Shown piece after piece: positions 1 to 6,754 of a stretch of DNA of 22,796 bases. This stretch comes from CAWCUU01 sp963798855 (GTDB taxonomy: Bacteria > Gemmatimonadota > Gemmatimonadetes > Longimicrobiales > RSA9), in contig CAWCUU010000005.1 of the NCBI GenBank assembly GCA_963798855.1, positions 1 through 22,796 on the forward strand. The letters run 5' to 3'. The notes beneath the pieces are model-generated. The model was not told the origin of the DNA. It saw only the letters and a list, made by a program, of their open reading frames with translations, and did not search any database. The number at the start of each line of letters is the position of its first letter. Position 1 is the stretch's first letter. The position numbers and the translations under genes are program-made.

Positions 1-176
1 GGAGCGTCGTCGGCATCGCGAGGCGTTCTGCGCGGGTCCTTTGGCCACCCTGCCGGAGACGCCAAGCGGATCGGGCCTCGAGCCGGGCCCAGGCTCGTCG
101 AGCGCGTCCATCGCCCGTCGTTCACGCGACCCGCCTCGGCCCGGTCTATCACCTACGCGGTGTCCGGCCGCTTCGC
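1..176. other. Leader region upstream of tRNA-Ser, no gene seen
   Basis: I see no convincing coding sequence here. The open frames that cross it also run through the tRNA gene and have no family signature, so I treat them as by-products of high GC content. The region should hold the upstream promoter part for the tRNA. Confidence 0.4.
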
Positions 177-182
177 TATCTT
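177..182 (+). promoter_or_regulatory. Candidate -10 box of tRNA-Ser
   Basis: TATCTT lies 8 nt before the first base of the tRNA, a spacing normal for a tRNA gene transcribed from its own sigma-70-type promoter. No good -35 hexamer is visible upstream, so this is a weak positional call. Confidence 0.35.
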
Positions 183-190
183 GGGACCAC

Positions 191-274
191 GGAGGGCTAG
201 TCCTAACTGGTAAGGCAGCGGTCTTGAAAACCGCCGGGAGAAATCCCATCGGGGTTCGAATCCCCGGCCCTCCG
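191..274 (+). tRNA. tRNA-Ser (anticodon UGA)
   Basis: A class II tRNA with a long variable arm. The 7-bp acceptor stem is GGAGGGC/GCCCTCC. The anticodon stem is GCGGT/ACCGC around loop CTTGAAA, giving anticodon TGA (serine UCA/UCG codons). The variable arm has a GGGA/TCCC stem. The T arm is CGGGG-TTCGAAT-CCCCG and the discriminator is G274. The D stem is short, as in many serine tRNAs. The 3' CCA is not encoded. The 3' half, from the anticodon loop onward, is repeated at 9851-9902. Confidence 0.9.
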
Positions 275-279
275 CCTGA

Positions 280-298
280 CCGCGGCTGCGCGGGTTTT
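280..298 (+). terminator. Possible terminator after tRNA-Ser
   Basis: A 5-bp GC stem (CCGCG, 4-nt loop, CGCGG) is followed by GTTTTC just 6 nt beyond the tRNA. It is a weak intrinsic terminator because the T run is short, but the position suits tRNA transcript termination. Confidence 0.35.
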
Positions 299-330
299 CG
301 CAACATGGGCGATACCGCCCGGCTTGCACT

Positions 331-1017
331 TCATGCATCCGCGGCTCCCGCTCCCCGCTCCGGGACCAGGTCCGCGTAAACGTATCCGTCCCGTCGCACG
401 ACCTCGCCCGGCGTAGCGTCGACGCGGTGTGCGAACACCGGCGCGTCGAGTACGCAGGTGTGGAATTCGCCGTTCTCGCCACACAGGTCCACGCCGGCGG
501 GCAGGCCCTCGAGCAGCGCGTGGTCGAAGCGAAGGCCCACGCGGTCCTCCGGCAGGGCCTTCGGGTCGAGGCAGGTGACGTACGCTTCGACGCCGCCGTT
601 CACGATCTCTCGCGCGAGCGCGGCTGTGTCGCGGCCCCAAAGCGGAAAGAGCGGGGCGATTCCGCTTCCGGCCAGCAGGCGCTCACGGTATTCGCGTACG
701 TCCCCCAGGAACAGGTCGCCAAAGGCCATCGCGCCCAGGCCGGCTTCCGTTGCCTCACGGAGGACCGATCTCACCGCCTGCTCGTAGTCCTCGTTCGAGC
801 ACGGGAAAGGCAGGGGAGCGATGCGCAGCGGGAGGCCCGTCGCGGCCGCCTGCCGGCGCAGCAGTTCCGTGCGCACCCCGTGGATCGCGACGCGATCGAA
901 CGCGGCCGTCACCGTCGTGACGAGGCCCGTGACGTGAACGTCCCGAGCCAGCCGGAGGACGTGCAGGGCCCAGACGCTGTCCTTGCCGCTGCTCCACCAG
1001 AGCCACGTGCGCTTCAT
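331..1017 (-). CDS. DUF71 / Dph6-like ATP-pyrophosphatase (diphthine-ammonia ligase family)
   Basis: 228 aa, full length for the family. The N-terminal PP-loop SSGKDS (residues 9-14) binds ATP and drives adenylation. LWGRDT (127-132) and ENGEFHT (181-187) are the other family signatures. In archaea and eukaryotes Dph6 amidates diphthine on EF-2, but bacteria lack diphthamide, so the bacterial substrate is unknown and the usual product name may mislead. The ATG start has GGAG 8 nt upstream. Its stop lies about 57 nt from the tRNA, on the opposite strand. A second, truncated copy of the gene lies at about 6793-7145. Family assignment is firm; function is open. Confidence 0.85.
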   Translation of the reverse strand: MKRTWLWWSSGKDSVWALHVLRLARDVHVTGLVTTVTAAFDRVAIHGVRTELLRRQAAATGLPLRIAPLPFPCSNEDYEQAVRSVLREATEAGLGAMAFGDLFLGDVREYRERLLAGSGIAPLFPLWGRDTAALAREIVNGGVEAYVTCLDPKALPEDRVGLRFDHALLEGLPAGVDLCGENGEFHTCVLDAPVFAHRVDATPGEVVRRDGYVYADLVPERGAGAADA

Positions 1018-1195
1018 CCGGTCACTCCGCCCGCATGGCGCGGGCCGGCTTCACGCTGGCGGCACGGCGGAGCGGCTCGATGGTCGCCGCGATTCAGCTG
1101 GACAATGCGGTTGTGATCGCTCAGTCCCTCCGCGTTTTGCACGAAGGTCGCTCGCGCCACGAAATTCGGCGATCGCGGCCGTAGTGACGCCTGGC
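1018..1195. other. Short intergenic stretch with a possible permease C-terminal relic
   Basis: On the minus strand, one frame ending at a TGA (1022-1024) encodes IEPLRRAASVKPARAMRAE. This resembles the extreme C-terminus of MacB/ADOP-type permeases, whose last residues read like RVxPxxALRxE. An in-frame stop lies just upstream, so at most about 20 codons survive. The rest shows no recognisable feature. Confidence 0.25.
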
Positions 1196-1446
1196 CCTCC
1201 AGAACTGGATCCGGTCCTAAATCAGCCGAGCGGAACGGACACCCCCTCCGGGCGGCGCGACCTTCTCATGACCTGCCTGGGCGCGCTCGGCGTCGTCTAC
1301 CGACATCGGGACGAGCCCGATCTACTTTCTTCCTCATGGCGCCCGGTCTGTTCGCGCTGATCGCGCGGAACGCGCAGTCGGCTACCGCCTACTTCCGGAT
1401 CCCGCCCAACCGGGTCGTCGAGCTGGGGATGCAGATCGAGATCTGA
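1195..1446 (+). pseudogene. kup relic 1: 5' and 3' ends joined by a large internal deletion
   Basis: Bases 1195-1327 match the leader and first codons of the intact kup at 16462-18383, through the GDIGTSP-coding segment. Bases from about 1335 to 1446 match its last codons, encoding NAQSATAYFRIPPNRVVELGMQ. About 1.6 kb of the gene is missing between them. A 2-nt deletion in the early part also breaks the frame. No functional transporter can be made. The relic ends 16 nt from the convergent ADOP gene, as the intact kup abuts the SARP gene, so convergent packing is shared. Confidence 0.85.
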
Positions 1447-1462
1447 CGACGGCCGCCGACCG

Positions 1463-4090
1463 CTACTCGCTGCGCAGGACGCGGATCGGCTCGACGCGCG
1501 TGGCGTGGCGCGCCGGGACGTAGCTGGCGACGAGCACGACCGCGACGAGCACCAACGGCGCCACGGTGAACGTGATCGGATCCACCGGACTGACGCCGTA
1601 CAGGGCTCCCGAGAGGACCCGGCTGGCGAGGAACGCCGCGACGACTCCGACCGTGATGCCGCCGATGGCGAGCATCCCGGCCCGGCGCAGGACGAGCCAG
1701 AGCACGTGGCGGCGGGGCGCACCGAGCGCGAAGCGGATGCCGTACTCGCGGGTCCGCAGGCCCACCGCGTAGGCGGTCACGCCGTAGGTCCCCACGGCCC
1801 CGAGCCCGAGGGCGAGAGCGGCGAACAGGGCGAGCAGACCGGTCAGTGATCGTGGCCGGGCCAGGGAGGCCGACAGCAGCTGGCGTTCCGTGCGGATATC
1901 GCTGACGGGCGCGTCCCCGTCCACCAATGCGACGGCGGAGCGGACCGCCGCGCTCGCCGCCGAGGCGTCGCCGCCGGTGCGCAGGACCACACGCATGCTA
2001 CCGTTCGGCCCCTGGCCGAGGGGCACGTAGAGCGCCGACCCCGCGCTTGCGCCCAGATCGCTCCACTTCACGTCGCCGACGACGCCCACGACGGTCCGCC
2101 ATTCCTCGTCGAAGACCAACCTCAAGCGCTTGCCGACCACGTCCTCACCCGGCCAGTAGCGGTGGGCGAGGCCGCGGCTGACGATCGCGACGCCCGGCGC
2201 CCCCTCCCGGTCTGCCGACGTGAAGCGACGCCCGGAGAGGACCGGTACGCCGAGCGCGCGGAAATATCCGGCGCTCACCGTCAGTCGCGCGTCGGCGAGG
2301 GGCCAGTCGCCGCTCGACGCAGGTTCCGGCCGACCTTCGATCAGGAACACGCTCCCGAACGCGTCGCCGCCGAACGGGACGCCGGTGCCGATCGCCTGCG
2401 CGTGCGGCCCCGGCAATGAGGCGAGTCGCTCGAGGACGTCGCGATAGAATCGCGCGCGATCCTCATCCTCGGGATAACGGAAGCGGGGGGGCGCCACCTT
2501 CGCCACGACGACGCTCTCGGGTCGGAAGCCGGGATCGACGGCGATCAGACGTCCGAAGCTGCGCAGCAGCAGCGTGGCCCCGATGACGAGAACGGCAGAC
2601 ACCGCGATCTGCGCGATCACCAGCGCGGCCGACAGTCGCTGGCGCTCGCGGCTCGTGCCGGCGCGTGCGCCTTCGGCGAGCGTCGCTCCCGCTCGTGAGC
2701 CGGAGGCGCGCAGCGCCGGTACGAGGCCGAACAGCACGCTGGTCGCGAGTGACGCCGCGAACGCGAACCCCAGCACGCGCGCGTCCATGGTGACCTCGCC
2801 GATGCGGGGGAAATCCATCAGGGCGGCGCAATGCAGCAGCGCGACGGCGCCGAACGCCAGGCCGAGACCCGCCCCACCTCCCGCCAATCCGAGCACGAGG
2901 CTCTCCGTAAGGAGCTGCCGGACGATCCGCGCCCGCCGCGCGCCGAGCGCGGCGCGGATCGACACCTCCCCGCGCCGCGCCGTCGCCCGGGCGAGCAGCA
3001 GGTTCGCGACGTTCGCGCACGCCACGAGCAGCAGCAGCGCCACGGCGCCGAAGAGCAGGAGCAGCATGGGACGGATCTCGCCGACCATCTCATCGCGCAG
3101 CGGAACGACTAGCGGATCGCTCCAGTACTCGGCCGGCATCGTCCAAGGGAGCAGCTCACGCATCCGCGGCTCCAGTGCCCTCACCTCCCGGCGTGCCTCG
3201 CCCGGCGCGGCGCCGGGGCGCAGCCGTCCGATCTTGTGGTACCCGCCCGACCCCCACAGCACCGGGGGCGGGACCCCCTCCGTCACCACCGGGATCCACA
3301 GCTGGATCGCCGGGGAAGGGAAGCGGAAGCCCGCCGGCATCACGCCGACCACCGTGCGGCTCACGCCATCCACGTCGATCCGCCTGCCGACCAGGCTCGG
3401 ATCCGACCCGAAACGCCGCCGCCAGAGACCATCGCCGAGCAGCACGACCGCGTCGGAGCCGGGACGATCCTCCTCCGGCAGGAACGTGCGGCCGATCCGC
3501 GCGCTCGCGCCCAGGACCGTGAACAGCCCCGGAGTGACTCTCGCGGCGGCGAGCCGCTCCGGATCGGCCTCACCGGTGAGGCTGACCTCACCCGTGGCCT
3601 GGTACGCTTCCACTCTCTGTAGCGCCGCGACTCGGCCTCGCATCGCCAGCACCTCGCCCATCACGCCCATGCCGGCGTCGATCTCGACCAGCCGCTCCGG
3701 ATCCGCGTACGGCAGCGGCTTCAACAGGACGCCCTCGACCACGCTGAACACCGCCGTCGTGCCTCCAATGCCGAGCGCCAGCGTCAGCACCGACGCAGCC
3801 GCAAACCCCGGACGCTTCGCGAGCGAGCGCACGGCGAACCGGACGTCCGCCACCGCGTCCTCGACGACCCGCGTCCATCGCGCCTGTCTTACCTCTTCCT
3901 TGAATTTCTCGGTCCCGCCGAAGCAGAGCAGAGCCCGGCGCCGTGCCTCCGCCGCGCTCATTCCGGAGCGCACGTTCTGCTGCGTCTCCATCTCGATGTG
4001 GAAGCGCACTTCGGCATCGAGCTCCCGCTCCACCCGCTCCTTCCGCAGGAGCGCCCGAAGCTGCTTTGCCCGGCCGCGAATCCAGCCCAT
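1463..4090 (-). CDS. ADOP-family orphan ABC transporter permease (MacB/FtsX type)
   Basis: 875 aa with the duplicated layout typical of ADOP proteins. An N-terminal cytoplasmic prefix (about 1-80, charged helices) leads to TM1 (about 95-120) and a periplasmic MacB-core domain. An FtsX triple-TM block follows (about 335-460, containing VACANVANLLLARATARRGE). The second half repeats the plan: TM near 490, periplasmic core and final FtsX block (about 745-865), ending VEPIRVLRSE. The ATG start has GGAGG 8 nt upstream. No ATPase gene is adjacent, as is usual for orphan ADOPs, so it must borrow one or act otherwise. It lies 22 nt downstream of a padR gene, clearly one operon. Substrate unknown. Confidence 0.92.
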   Translation of the reverse strand: MGWIRGRAKQLRALLRKERVERELDAEVRFHIEMETQQNVRSGMSAAEARRRALLCFGGTEKFKEEVRQARWTRVVEDAVADVRFAVRSLAKRPGFAAASVLTLALGIGGTTAVFSVVEGVLLKPLPYADPERLVEIDAGMGVMGEVLAMRGRVAALQRVEAYQATGEVSLTGEADPERLAAARVTPGLFTVLGASARIGRTFLPEEDRPGSDAVVLLGDGLWRRRFGSDPSLVGRRIDVDGVSRTVVGVMPAGFRFPSPAIQLWIPVVTEGVPPPVLWGSGGYHKIGRLRPGAAPGEARREVRALEPRMRELLPWTMPAEYWSDPLVVPLRDEMVGEIRPMLLLLFGAVALLLLVACANVANLLLARATARRGEVSIRAALGARRARIVRQLLTESLVLGLAGGGAGLGLAFGAVALLHCAALMDFPRIGEVTMDARVLGFAFAASLATSVLFGLVPALRASGSRAGATLAEGARAGTSRERQRLSAALVIAQIAVSAVLVIGATLLLRSFGRLIAVDPGFRPESVVVAKVAPPRFRYPEDEDRARFYRDVLERLASLPGPHAQAIGTGVPFGGDAFGSVFLIEGRPEPASSGDWPLADARLTVSAGYFRALGVPVLSGRRFTSADREGAPGVAIVSRGLAHRYWPGEDVVGKRLRLVFDEEWRTVVGVVGDVKWSDLGASAGSALYVPLGQGPNGSMRVVLRTGGDASAASAAVRSAVALVDGDAPVSDIRTERQLLSASLARPRSLTGLLALFAALALGLGAVGTYGVTAYAVGLRTREYGIRFALGAPRRHVLWLVLRRAGMLAIGGITVGVVAAFLASRVLSGALYGVSPVDPITFTVAPLVLVAVVLVASYVPARHATRVEPIRVLRSE

Positions 4091-4112
4091 CGCCGGCCTC
4101 CTGCTCGTCGCC

Positions 4113-4424
4113 TCAGCTCGTTCCCAGGATCAGCTCGACCGCACGGACGTAGCGCCGCCAGCTGTCCGTCTCCGCCCCCAGCGCGCGGCGACCCTGTCGC
4201 GTCAGCCGGTAGTACCTCGCGCGCCGACCCTGCTCCGTCGCCTTCCACTCCCCCTCGACCCAGCCCTTCTCCTCCAGTCGCTGCAGCGCCGGATACAGCG
4301 ATCCCTGTCCCACTCGCAACGCCTCCTGCGAGAGCTGCTGGATGCGCTGGCTGATCGCCCAGCCGTGCATCGGCTCGAGCGCCACCGTTTTCAGGATCAT
4401 CAGGTCCAGTGTCCCGCGCAGCAC
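4113..4424 (-). CDS. PadR-family transcriptional regulator
   Basis: 103 aa, the normal size of a minimal PadR protein. The winged helix spans about residues 1-80. It begins LRGTLDLMILKTV, contains GSLYPALQRLEEKGWVEGEW (recognition helix and wing) and RRARYYRLTRQGRRAL, and ends in a short dimerisation helix. The start is a GTG preceded by GGCGGA; an upstream in-frame stop leaves little room for another start. PadR genes next to ADOP permeases are a recurrent pairing, and PadR proteins normally repress their own operon until a ligand binds. Two inverted repeats in the upstream promoter are candidate operators. Confidence 0.92.
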   Translation of the reverse strand: MLRGTLDLMILKTVALEPMHGWAISQRIQQLSQEALRVGQGSLYPALQRLEEKGWVEGEWKATEQGRRARYYRLTRQGRRALGAETDSWRRYVRAVELILGTS

Positions 4425-4466
4425 ATTCCGCCGGGGTCTCGCTCACGCTCGCGCTCCGCTTGAGTA

Positions 4467-4518
4467 GTGTCGAAACCTGACACAAGTGTACGATTCGCTG
4501 TTGTCGAAAGTCAACAGC
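4467..4518 (-). promoter_or_regulatory. padR-ADOP promoter with two candidate PadR operators
   Basis: Reading the minus strand, TTGACT (4509-4514) and TACACT (4485-4490) are separated by 18 nt, a good sigma-70-like promoter for padR. Two inverted repeats overlap it: GTGTC/GACAC (arms 4467-4471 and 4479-4483), at or just past the expected transcription start, and GCTGTTG/CAACAGC (arms 4497-4503 and 4512-4518), covering the -35. Both contain TGTCGAAA on the plus strand, 34 bp apart, which suggests two sites for one regulator. The motif is read from sequence; PadR binding is inferred. Confidence 0.55.
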
Positions 4519-4534
4519 AACGGCACGCCCCTCA

Positions 4535-4564
4535 TTGACGAACCTTGCGCCTCTCCTCTACTCT
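4535..4564 (+). promoter_or_regulatory. Candidate bioY promoter
   Basis: TTGACG (4535-4540) and TACTCT (4559-4564), with 18 nt between, lie 33 nt before the bioY ATG. The -35 is good and the -10 is weak. It would fire rightward into the interrupted bioY and is divergent from the padR promoter. Confidence 0.35.
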
Positions 4565-4597
4565 CTTGGGTCTGCCCAATCCGAGAGAGGTGAGCGC

Positions 4598-4631
4598 ATG
4601 ACGACGATGGCCGATCTGGCGATTCCGCTGT
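4598..4631 (+). pseudogene. bioY: bioY 5' fragment (first 11 codons), cut off by the IS element
   Basis: The ATG at 4598 follows GAGAGGTGAG, a strong ribosome binding site. It encodes MTTMADLAIPL before the reading frame runs into the insertion sequence. Removing the element and one copy of the 16-bp duplication joins this segment in frame to codon TCC (6179-6181) and to the rest of the gene. The rebuilt protein would be 202 aa. The original start of the gene is therefore here, not at the TTG or ATG downstream of the element. Confidence 0.8.
4616..4631 (+). repeat. 16-bp target site duplication, left copy
   Basis: CTGGCGATTCCGCTGT directly precedes the TGT end of the element and is repeated without mismatch at 6164-6179 directly after its ACA end. 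The identity of the copies and the exact restoration of the bioY frame show that it arose on insertion. Confidence 0.9.
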
Positions 4632-6163
4632 TGTTCGAGTGAAATAGAAGAGTCCTAGGGTTGAGTGAAGTAGAAATGTCCTAGGTGCCCCCCGGCTTCG
4701 TGGATGTTGATGGCGTCTTTGCTGCCACGTGGGTGTCGGGCCGTAGCGAAGCGGCGGCCACGACTGAAGTGCGCATGCGGCCTCGGCCGACCAGGACGGG
4801 GAATCGGCGCCATGGGTGGTCAGCGGCCGGGGGCCTGTCTGCAGCGCCAGTCGCCAAATGGGGCTTCGGACACGCAGGCGCCGTGGTCTGCTTCGGTTGT
4901 GGAGGCGCCGCGAGAGCGGTCGGCTGCAGGTAGCGCCCTCGCCACCGGAAGTGCGTCGTGCCGTCGAGGCGCTCTTCGATCGTCAGCCGCCTCCTGGGCA
5001 TGGCGCCGTCCGCTTCGTCCGCTTCGATCTGGAAGTAGCGGCTGTTGTAGCGGAAGACGAAGTCAGCCCGAATGACACGCTCCTCAGTCTCTGCGAACAG
5101 GCGTAGGAGGTCGGCGTCTCCGGGGAGCGGGCGGTGCGCATCTGCGCTCTGGGCTGGCTCGACAACGAAGCGCTCGTTCCAGAACGGAATGAAGACCTCC
5201 TGAAGAAAGCGGTTCGCCTCCTCCAGGCTGGAGATCCCGGCGACGCGCATCTCCTTGATCAGCCGGTCCTGCAGTGTGCCGAAGAGCCGCTCCACTCGTC
5301 CCTTGGCTTGAGGAGAGAGGGCGCGGATCAGCTCGATCTCCAGAGCAGCGAGGCCACGCTCGATGAGGGTAAGCCCTGCCTCCAAGTCCTTCTCCCGCCT
5401 CTCGGAGGCGCGGAAGTGGACCTCGAAGTGGCCGGCACGGTCGGTGTAGAGAGCACCCATCCGCCCGTGCAGACGGAGGTAGTCGATGAGGAGTTGGCGA
5501 TTTGCGGCTCCCGTGTCGCGGGGGAAGAAGCGGGCGTAGAGGCGACTCGTCGCATCATCGATCATTGCGATGAGCACGATCTCCTCGGTGCTGCGCTCCT
5601 CGAGCCAGGGGTGGATCGAGGTGTCCATGAGCACGAGCTCGCCGTAGCAGGGGCGCCGCTCCCTTCGTCTGCGGTGCTTGTGCTTGCGGGGTGTGATCTC
5701 CCAGCGCCCGTCCGCGATAAGCCAGAGCCGCAGCGTAGAAGGGTGGATCGACCCGATCACCGGATCGCGCGCGAGGTGCTCGCTCAGAAGCGTGGGTCCG
5801 AAGTCCTTGTAGAGCGTTTCACGGGCCTTCTGGAGCGCTCGAACGCGAACCTCACCCTTCACGCGCCGGTTGGAGGGCCGCCCACGAAGCCGGTGGATCA
5901 CCGCAGCATCCCCTTCCTTCTCGAATCGGCGGACGAGACGCCGCATGTGCCGCACTCCAAGCCTGAGTCGGCGAGCTCCTTCGCTCACCGACAGCTTCTG
6001 ATCCTGGACTTGGCGAAGGACGAACAGGTAATCACGATCACTCTGGCTCAAGCTCAGCACGTCCTCTCTCCGGGAGCAGGGTCCGCCCGAACGTATTCGA
6101 ACAGATCCCGAAGGAGGACATTTCTACTTCACTCAGCTAGGACATTTCTACTTCAATGCTACA
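4632..6163 (-). mobile_element. ISNCY/IS1202-like insertion sequence, 1,532 bp, inserted in bioY
   Basis: The ends are TGT...ACA. Each end carries two tandem copies of a 19-bp motif, TGAAGTAGAAATGTCCTAG or a near variant: left at 4640-4658 and 4666-4684, and right, in inverse orientation, at 6137-6155 and about 6115-6131. The single gene is a DDE transposase on the minus strand. A perfect 16-bp target duplication flanks the element. Long target duplications and TGT ends fit the IS1202-type branch of ISNCY rather than common IS families with 2-9 bp duplications. The family name is from recall of related transposases. Confidence 0.9.
4681..6060 (-). CDS. DDE (rve-type) transposase of the IS element
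   Basis: 459 aa. An N-terminal helix-turn-helix (about 20-65, SVSEGARRLRLGVRHMRRLV then RLRGRPSNRR) precedes an RNase H-fold integrase core. The catalytic triad is visible: D146 in VLMDTS, D207 in LYTDRAGH and E257 in AKGRVERLFG. The region after about residue 380 is proline- and alanine-rich and probably disordered. The start is GTG with GGAGAGAGG directly upstream. The stop codon TAG lies inside the inner left terminal repeat, so the end of the gene and the end of the element overlap. No frameshift is seen, so it may be active. Confidence 0.93.
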   Translation of the reverse strand: MLSLSQSDRDYLFVLRQVQDQKLSVSEGARRLRLGVRHMRRLVRRFEKEGDAAVIHRLRGRPSNRRVKGEVRVRALQKARETLYKDFGPTLLSEHLARDPVIGSIHPSTLRLWLIADGRWEITPRKHKHRRRRERRPCYGELVLMDTSIHPWLEERSTEEIVLIAMIDDATSRLYARFFPRDTGAANRQLLIDYLRLHGRMGALYTDRAGHFEVHFRASERREKDLEAGLTLIERGLAALEIELIRALSPQAKGRVERLFGTLQDRLIKEMRVAGISSLEEANRFLQEVFIPFWNERFVVEPAQSADAHRPLPGDADLLRLFAETEERVIRADFVFRYNSRYFQIEADEADGAMPRRRLTIEERLDGTTHFRWRGRYLQPTALAAPPQPKQTTAPACPKPHLATGAADRPPAADHPWRRFPVLVGRGRMRTSVVAAASLRPDTHVAAKTPSTSTKPGGT

Positions 6164-6179
6164 CTGGCGATTCCGCTGT
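6164..6179 (+). repeat. 16-bp target site duplication, right copy
   Basis: An exact second copy of CTGGCGATTCCGCTGT, adjoining the ACA terminus of the element and continuing into the main part of bioY. Confidence 0.9.
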
Positions 6180-6181
6180 CC

Positions 6182-6754
6182 TTGCGGCGAACGGCGCCGA
6201 CGCGGATGTTACTGGACTCGCTGCTCGTGCTCGCGGGGACCGCGCTGATGGCGCTGTCCGCGCGGCTGACGTTCTATCTGCCGTTCACCCCGGTGCCGAT
6301 CACGGGTCAGACGTTCGGTGTGCTGCTGCTCGGGGCGGCGCTCGGCGCCCGGCGCGGGGCGCTCACCATGCTACTTTATCTCGTAGAGGGCGCCGCCGGG
6401 CTGCCCGTCTTCTCGGCGGGCGGCTGCTGCGTCGCCTGGCTGAGCGGACCGACCGCCGGCTACCTGTGGAGCTATCCGCTTGCGGCGTTCGTCGTCGGCG
6501 CGCTAGCCCAGCGTGGCTGGGACCGCCGTCCGTTGCTGGCGGCCATTGCAATGCTTGCAGGTAGCGGCGTGATCTACCTCGTCGGGCTGCCCTGGCTGGC
6601 CGCGTTCGTCGGCCGGGACCGCGTGGTGGAGGCGGGGCTCCTGCCGTTCGTGGCCGGCGACCTGGTGAAGATCGCGGCGGCCGCGGCGGTGCTGCCCTCC
6701 GTGTGGGCGGCGACCGGGGCCGTGCGGCGCTGGACGGGTGTGCGCGACACCTGA
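6182..6754 (+). pseudogene. bioY: bioY main part: biotin ECF transporter S component, 5' end removed by IS
   Basis: 190 codons from TTG 6182, or 182 from ATG 6206. It encodes a six-helix membrane protein with BioY hallmarks: PFTPVPITGQTFGVLLLGAALG, LYLVEGAAGLPVF and GPTAGYLWSYPLAA. BioY captures biotin and partners with an energy-coupling factor (EcfA/EcfT), absent here. Only the N-terminal 12 residues, before the first helix, are cut off, so a shortened protein could still fold if translation starts at TTG 6182 or ATG 6206. The native promoter and ribosome binding site are lost on the other side of the element. I rate it as disrupted, with possible residual expression from an outward IS promoter. 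Confidence 0.85.

Noticed and set aside
41..379. An open frame running through the tRNA-Ser gene
   Set aside because: It covers the whole tRNA, has no ribosome site, and its composition is that expected from GC-rich non-coding DNA.
2574..4463. A 629-codon frame opposite the ADOP permease gene
   Set aside because: It is antisense to a clearly recognisable permease and PadR and is rich in Ser/Arg/Pro/Ala. This is typical of the reverse frame of a high-GC gene.
5134..6564. A 476-codon frame opposite the transposase and extending into bioY
   Set aside because: It crosses the IS boundary and reads the transposase antisense. No domain is recognisable.
6182..6754. bioY as an undamaged gene starting at TTG 6182
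   Set aside because: The 16-bp duplication and in-frame MTTMADLAIPL segment before the IS show that the true 5' end lies upstream of the element.
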